Source: Candidatus Equihabitans merdae (lineage in GTDB: Bacteria > Bacillota > Clostridia > Lachnospirales > Lachnospiraceae). From it: a stretch of DNA of 9,589 nt. Made by a program: the position numbers and the translations under genes. The stretch spans positions 1 through 9,589 of the forward strand of contig JAGHUB010000128.1 in assembly GCA_018065025.1 (NCBI GenBank), in the 5' to 3' direction. Within the stretch, counting starts at the first letter, position 1, and each line of letters begins with the position of its first letter. Shown in pieces: positions 6,504-9,589 of this stretch. A model generated the notes under the pieces. The model did not search any database and was not told where the DNA came from. It was given only the letters and a program-made list of their open reading frames with translations.

Positions 6504-7094
6504 TTATTCCACCATACCTATCTTATTAAAGGGCCAATAACGTAAGCCGGCTTTACCTTTAATGGCATCTCTGGTGACATAGGTATTAGTCCAGAACCTG
6601 GAGTCCCGGCTGTTGTTACGGTTGTCACCAAGGACGAAGTAGGATCCTTCCGGCACTACATATGGTCCAAAGGTACCTATGGGTTCTTCCGGACAGAAGT
6701 CATCTCTTAAGGGCTCTGCTTCGTTGTTGATATATACCTTGCCATCGATCATCATGACGGTATCACCGGGCAGACCAATCACACGCTTAATGAAAAGTTT
6801 GGAGGGATCATCGGGATACTCAAATATAACGATGTCGAAACGTTCAGGATCATTTTTCAGATAAGCCAGACGGCTGCCAAAGACCCGGTCATTGACCATA
6901 ATAGTTTCTTCCATGGAGGAAGAAGGAATCTTGGCATTAATGATGACATACTGTGTCAGCAGATATACCACACCAACAACGATAGCCAGTGTGATGATGT
7001 ATTCGATGGCTTCTCGAAGGAAACCTTTCTCTTCAGTTTCTTTCTTCTTGGAAGTCTTTGTTTCGATAGTCTTGTCTGTTTTCTTTACTTTCAT
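6504..7094 (-). CDS. lepB: type I signal peptidase
   Basis: Membrane-anchored serine protease that removes signal peptides from exported proteins on the outer face of the membrane. The 196 residues form a Lys/Glu-rich cytoplasmic tail (1-25), one membrane segment (about 29-50), then the catalytic domain. Box B reads IPSSSMEET with nucleophile S60, box D is KRVIGLPGD with the general base K103, and box E is GDNRNNSRDSR (156-166). The single N-terminal helix is the Gram-positive SipS-type layout rather than the two-helix E. coli form. The ATG overlaps the upstream TGA (ATGA) and has no clear ribosome binding site of its own, so translational coupling to the pseudouridine synthase is likely. Confidence 0.96.
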   Translation of the reverse strand: MKVKKTDKTIETKTSKKKETEEKGFLREAIEYIITLAIVVGVVYLLTQYVIINAKIPSSSMEETIMVNDRVFGSRLAYLKNDPERFDIVIFEYPDDPSKLFIKRVIGLPGDTVMMIDGKVYINNEAEPLRDDFCPEEPIGTFGPYVVPEGSYFVLGDNRNNSRDSRFWTNTYVTRDAIKGKAGLRYWPFNKIGMVE

Positions 7095-8059
7095 AGGTTG
7101 TTATATTTTTCAAATCCTAACCGTCTTAAGATTTCGCAATATTCAGAAGGCAGGGGCGCCTTGATACAACGGCCTCTGAGAATCTCCGGTACATTTTCTG
7201 CATTAGGAAATGTCAGGCTGTAAGCATGCAGCAGCTGATATTTAATGCGGAAACTGCGGTCATTTTCCGGAAAATCGGATCGTGAGCCGTACTTCATATC
7301 ACCAACCAGGGGATGCCCCAGGAAAGCCATATGGGCTCTGATCTGGTGGGAACGGCCGGTGATCAGTTTGACTTTTGCTAAAGACAGGTCGTGATTTGTC
7401 TCAACTTTCTTATAGGATGTTTTTAAGACAGCGTAGCCGTCTTTGGGTTTGGCCGAAACGGTCAGTTTATTTTCCGCAGGATCTTTGTGACCAAAAGCCA
7501 CTTCCAGGCTTTCGTCTTTGATCTTGCCGTGAACCAGGGCCAGATAATGCTTGGCCACGTCTCTTTCTTTGATTAAGGCGGACATCTTCTGATGACCGGA
7601 AATGGTCTTTCCGCAGATCAGAATGCCGCTGGTATTGCGGTCTAATCGGTGGCAAGGTGATGGACGATAGCCTTCGGTCTTGCTGTCAGACAGATAATCC
7701 AAGAGGAAATCTGCTACAGAACTGTCACCACTTTTATCCGACTGAGTCAGCATGCCACAGGGCTTGTTGAGAATCAGGATATCATCATCTTCAAAGAGGA
7801 TATCGGGACGAATCCCTGTATAAACCTTCTTGGCTGCTTCCTTTCTGAAACCGCTTATGGTGTCATCGGATAAAAAAAGACGCAGACAGTCGGATTCTTT
7901 AATGATCTGACTGCCTTCAGCTTTTTTACCGTTAAGGGTAATATTCTTCTTTCGAAGCATCTTGTAGATGAAGCTTTTAGGAGCTTCATTAAGATACTTG
8001 GCCAGGTATTTATCCAGACGCTGACCTGCGTCAGCTTTGCTAATAATAAGTTCTTTCAT
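7091..8059 (-). CDS. RluA/RluD-family 23S rRNA pseudouridine synthase
   Basis: Converts uridine to pseudouridine in RNA, most likely 23S rRNA. An N-terminal S4 RNA-binding domain (QRLDKYLAKYL at 13-23, to about residue 62) precedes the catalytic domain. The signature CHRLDRNTSG contains the nucleophile D140, and LITGRSHQIRAHM (232-244) with HPLVGDMKYG completes the family fold. At 322 residues it is close to RluC and RluD. Which positions it modifies cannot be told from sequence, so no gene symbol is given. The ATG at 8057-8059 has AAAGGA four bases upstream. It follows the membrane-protein gene by eight bases and overlaps lepB by four. Confidence 0.94.
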   Translation of the reverse strand: MKELIISKADAGQRLDKYLAKYLNEAPKSFIYKMLRKKNITLNGKKAEGSQIIKESDCLRLFLSDDTISGFRKEAAKKVYTGIRPDILFEDDDILILNKPCGMLTQSDKSGDSSVADFLLDYLSDSKTEGYRPSPCHRLDRNTSGILICGKTISGHQKMSALIKERDVAKHYLALVHGKIKDESLEVAFGHKDPAENKLTVSAKPKDGYAVLKTSYKKVETNHDLSLAKVKLITGRSHQIRAHMAFLGHPLVGDMKYGSRSDFPENDRSFRIKYQLLHAYSLTFPNAENVPEILRGRCIKAPLPSEYCEILRRLGFEKYNNL

Positions 8060-8067
8060 AGATTCCT

Positions 8068-8676
8068 TTATAAAGAAATAGAAAGTAATGTCTGATAAAT
8101 AAGATCTTCAAGCTCTAATTCCGGATGGTCTTCATTGACCTGATAGCGGACACCTTCACGATGAGCTTCAGGATGACTGCTCATGCTGTCCATAGCCTTG
8201 GTGAAGACATTGATGTCATTATATAACTTAACATCCGGAGCGCAAACATTGGCGCGGATCATCTTGCTTAAGTGTTCTGTTTCGTATCTGAGATCAGCTT
8301 TGGGATCACGCATAAGGCCAACCAGGCGGTTGCCGCAGATGGCGAAGGCTTCCATCAAAGCACTCTTTTCATAGGCTGTCAGATATAATTCGTAACCAAC
8401 CACCAGTTCATCATTTTCGTGAGCTTTGATGATATTGTAGTCAGCTTCACTAAGAGGCTGTCTGGGAAGCATCATAACCAGGGCAACGATGGCACGGCAA
8501 CCCGGCAGCATACCAACCATGGCGATAACGGATAAGATATTGGCAGTGGTTCCGGCTATGATCAAACCAAGAACAAATGCCAGCACCGGCAGGATAAACA
8601 AGCTGACGGTAATAATGAGGCGCCACTTTTTCTCGGATTTAATATATCCCCATTCCCCTTTAGGAACTCTTTTCAT
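8068..8676 (-). CDS. uncharacterised protein with two N-terminal membrane helices
   Basis: I do not recognise the family. The 202-residue protein has a short basic N-terminus (1-19), two hydrophobic segments (about 18-41 and 45-70), and a soluble, charged domain of about 130 residues. The basic N-terminus suggests that both termini face the cytoplasm. No catalytic motif or metal-ligand cluster stands out; the soluble part is rich in helix-forming residues and contains CGNRLVGLMRDPKADLRYE, and ends in an acidic stretch (DHPELELEDL). It is the first gene of the ten-gene run. AAGGAG (8682-8687) lies five bases before the ATG. Being first in an operon with rRNA modification, secretion and repair genes does not define a job. 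It is a real gene by its ribosome binding site, promoter and tight junction with the next gene. Confidence 0.8.
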   Translation of the reverse strand: MKRVPKGEWGYIKSEKKWRLIITVSLFILPVLAFVLGLIIAGTTANILSVIAMVGMLPGCRAIVALVMMLPRQPLSEADYNIIKAHENDELVVGYELYLTAYEKSALMEAFAICGNRLVGLMRDPKADLRYETEHLSKMIRANVCAPDVKLYNDINVFTKAMDSMSSHPEAHREGVRYQVNEDHPELELEDLIYQTLLSISL

Positions 8677-8692
8677 TTATTCTCCTTTTCAC

Positions 8693-8720
8693 TTTAGCGT
8701 GCTAATACGCTAAACTAGCG
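8693..8720. repeat. overlapping palindromes made of TAGC/GCTA half-sites
   Basis: TTTAGCGT (8693-8700) and ACGCTAAA (8707-8714) form perfect 8-base arms around six bases. CGCTA (8708-8712) and TAGCG (8716-8720) form a second, overlapping palindrome. Inside the first, TTAGC-GT-GCTAA (8694-8705) is itself symmetric. On the minus strand the cluster sits at or just after the predicted transcription start, in the 5' untranslated region, 17 bases before the first ATG. Position and symmetry suit a repressor operator, or alternatively competing mRNA hairpins. Confidence 0.75.
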
Positions 8721-8723
8721 ACT

Positions 8724-8752
8724 ATTCTATCACTCTTATTTGTATTTGTCTA
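8724..8752 (-). promoter_or_regulatory. sigma-A promoter with extended -10 for the ten-gene run
   Basis: On the minus strand TAGACA (8747-8752) and TAGAAT (8724-8729) are separated by 17 bases. The TG one base before the -10 box (TGATAGAAT) is an extended -10 element. Initiation is expected near base 8717, about 40 bases before the ATG of the membrane-protein gene. It is the only clear promoter between the alarmone synthetase and the left edge promoter that lies in a real intergenic gap, so it probably drives the whole run through the his genes and rng. Confidence 0.75.
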
Positions 8753-8756
8753 CTTA

Positions 8757-8778
8757 AAGAAATAATTCCTTATTTCTT
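8757..8778 (-). terminator. AT-rich hairpin at the end of the alarmone synthetase gene, weak terminator candidate
   Basis: Nine-base perfect arms (8757-8765 and 8770-8778) enclose four bases and overlap the stop codon of the alarmone synthetase. The stem is almost all A-T and the transcript continues with TAAGTAGAC rather than a U-run, so termination would be weak at best. It may instead protect the mRNA 3' end or have no role. Confidence 0.35.
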
Positions 8779-9577
8779 AAAAGACCTGGGTTCTTGTATC
8801 TTCGGAAAGCAGGTCAAGATGATCGTGGAAATAGATCAGCTCTTCCATGCTCTGATGATTAAGCACTTCATAGAATTCATTCTGAATCTTAATGGCTTCT
8901 CTCACATTATTCTTACGGAACAACATTTCAATGGTGCTTAAGATATCCTGCATAAGACGATTTTTGTGTTCAGAGTCCATCTCAGCATCCATGATTTCCT
9001 GGCGTACCTTCATCATTTCCCTGTCCAGTAGGGTAACGACTTCCGCAATATTGGCAAGAGAACGACGAAGATGGGCAGGCAATTCACCCTGATACTTATA
9101 CTGCAGCATATGTTCCGAGGTTGCCCAGAAGTTCATGGCCAATGTTCTGATCTGGAACTCGACCTGCAGCTCTTTAGGACCATCTGTTGTATCTACGGTG
9201 TATAAGGCAATCAGATGGTAACTACGATAGCCGCTTTCCTTCTTATTGGTCAGATAGTCTTTGACACGAATGATCTTCAGGTCAGACCGCTTTTCCAACA
9301 GTTCAACAGCTGCTTTAATATCACCTTCAAACTGACAGATGATACGAATGCCGGCGATATCTTCGATCTCAGTGAAGAGATTCTCAAAATCAATATTTTT
9401 GCGAACTTTCTTATCCATGATACTGGAAATGGTCTTTACACGACCACTTACCCGTTCCATGGGACAGTAAATATTCTTACGCTTATATTCACGAATGACA
9501 TTATTAAGTTTGACTGTCAGTTCGGAAACCGCCTGATCATAGGGATCCAGCAATTCACGCCAAAGTTGAATCTCCAT
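8777..9577 (-). CDS. small alarmone synthetase, RelQ/YjbM-like GTP pyrophosphokinase
   Basis: Transfers pyrophosphate from ATP to GDP or GTP to make (p)ppGpp. Only the synthetase domain is present; there is no HD hydrolase, TGS or ACT domain, so it is a single-domain enzyme and not a full RelA/SpoT. Motifs: SGRVK (44-48), EDIAGIRI with the likely metal-binding D73, KESGYRSYH (113-121), and VEFQIRT with E140, equivalent to the catalytic Glu of B. subtilis RelQ. At 266 residues it is about 55 longer than B. subtilis RelQ (211); the extra part is a helical C-terminal tail after about residue 210. AAGGTGA (9582-9588) precedes the ATG by four bases. Its promoter lies beyond the right edge. It is separated from the following run by a promoter and so is probably its own unit or the end of one. 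Confidence 0.93.
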   Translation of the reverse strand: MEIQLWRELLDPYDQAVSELTVKLNNVIREYKRKNIYCPMERVSGRVKTISSIMDKKVRKNIDFENLFTEIEDIAGIRIICQFEGDIKAAVELLEKRSDLKIIRVKDYLTNKKESGYRSYHLIALYTVDTTDGPKELQVEFQIRTLAMNFWATSEHMLQYKYQGELPAHLRRSLANIAEVVTLLDREMMKVRQEIMDAEMDSEHKNRLMQDILSTIEMLFRKNNVREAIKIQNEFYEVLNHQSMEELIYFHDHLDLLSEDTRTQVF

Positions 9578-9589
9578 ATAGTCACCTTT

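Noticed and set aside
8693..8714. CIRCE element (HrcA operator)
   Set aside because: The half-site TTAGC/GCTAA is reminiscent, but the arms lack the CTC/GAG ends and the nine-base spacer of CIRCE.

Overview
The window carries one tightly packed, single-strand (all minus) gene block, read here from right (high coordinates) to left. It suggests a Gram-positive anaerobe of the Clostridia, most likely Lachnospiraceae-like. The grounds are a RecU-type Holliday junction resolvase, a small RelQ-type alarmone synthetase, a short HisG paired with HisZ, an RNase E/G homologue placed next to what looks like the L21 ribosomal protein leader, and strong AGGAG-type ribosome binding sites. The genus cannot be fixed from the sequence alone.

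Layout from right to left: a RelQ-like (p)ppGpp synthetase (8777-9577) stands alone and ends in an AT-rich hairpin. A 100-base gap then holds a good sigma-A promoter with an extended -10, followed by a cluster of TAGC/GCTA palindromes at the expected transcription start. From this promoter a ten-gene run appears to be one operon: an unrecognised two-helix membrane protein, an RluD-family rRNA pseudouridine synthase, signal peptidase I, RecU, then hisZ, hisG, hisD, hisB, hisIE, and finally an RNase E/G family enzyme. Gaps inside this run are between -4 and +9 bases, so there is no room for a separate leader or T-box in front of the his genes. At the left edge a second promoter, overlapping an 8-bp-arm palindrome, opens onto a structured leader and a strong ribosome binding site. 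The gene it serves lies just outside the window and is probably rplU.

The his genes encode the first steps of histidine synthesis (HisG with its HisZ regulatory subunit, then the HisE and HisI activities), plus the dehydratase HisB and the terminal dehydrogenase HisD. hisA, hisF, hisH, hisC and a histidinol-phosphate phosphatase are not here and must be elsewhere if the pathway is complete. The most unusual protein is HisIE, which has an extra N-terminal segment of about 180 residues resembling the first half of a HisA/HisF barrel that has lost its catalytic aspartates. The RNase E/G homologue lacks the usual C-terminal zinc-link cysteines and instead has a CxxC in its S1 region. Otherwise the content is housekeeping. 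I see no mobile element, CRISPR array, tRNA, rRNA or defence system.
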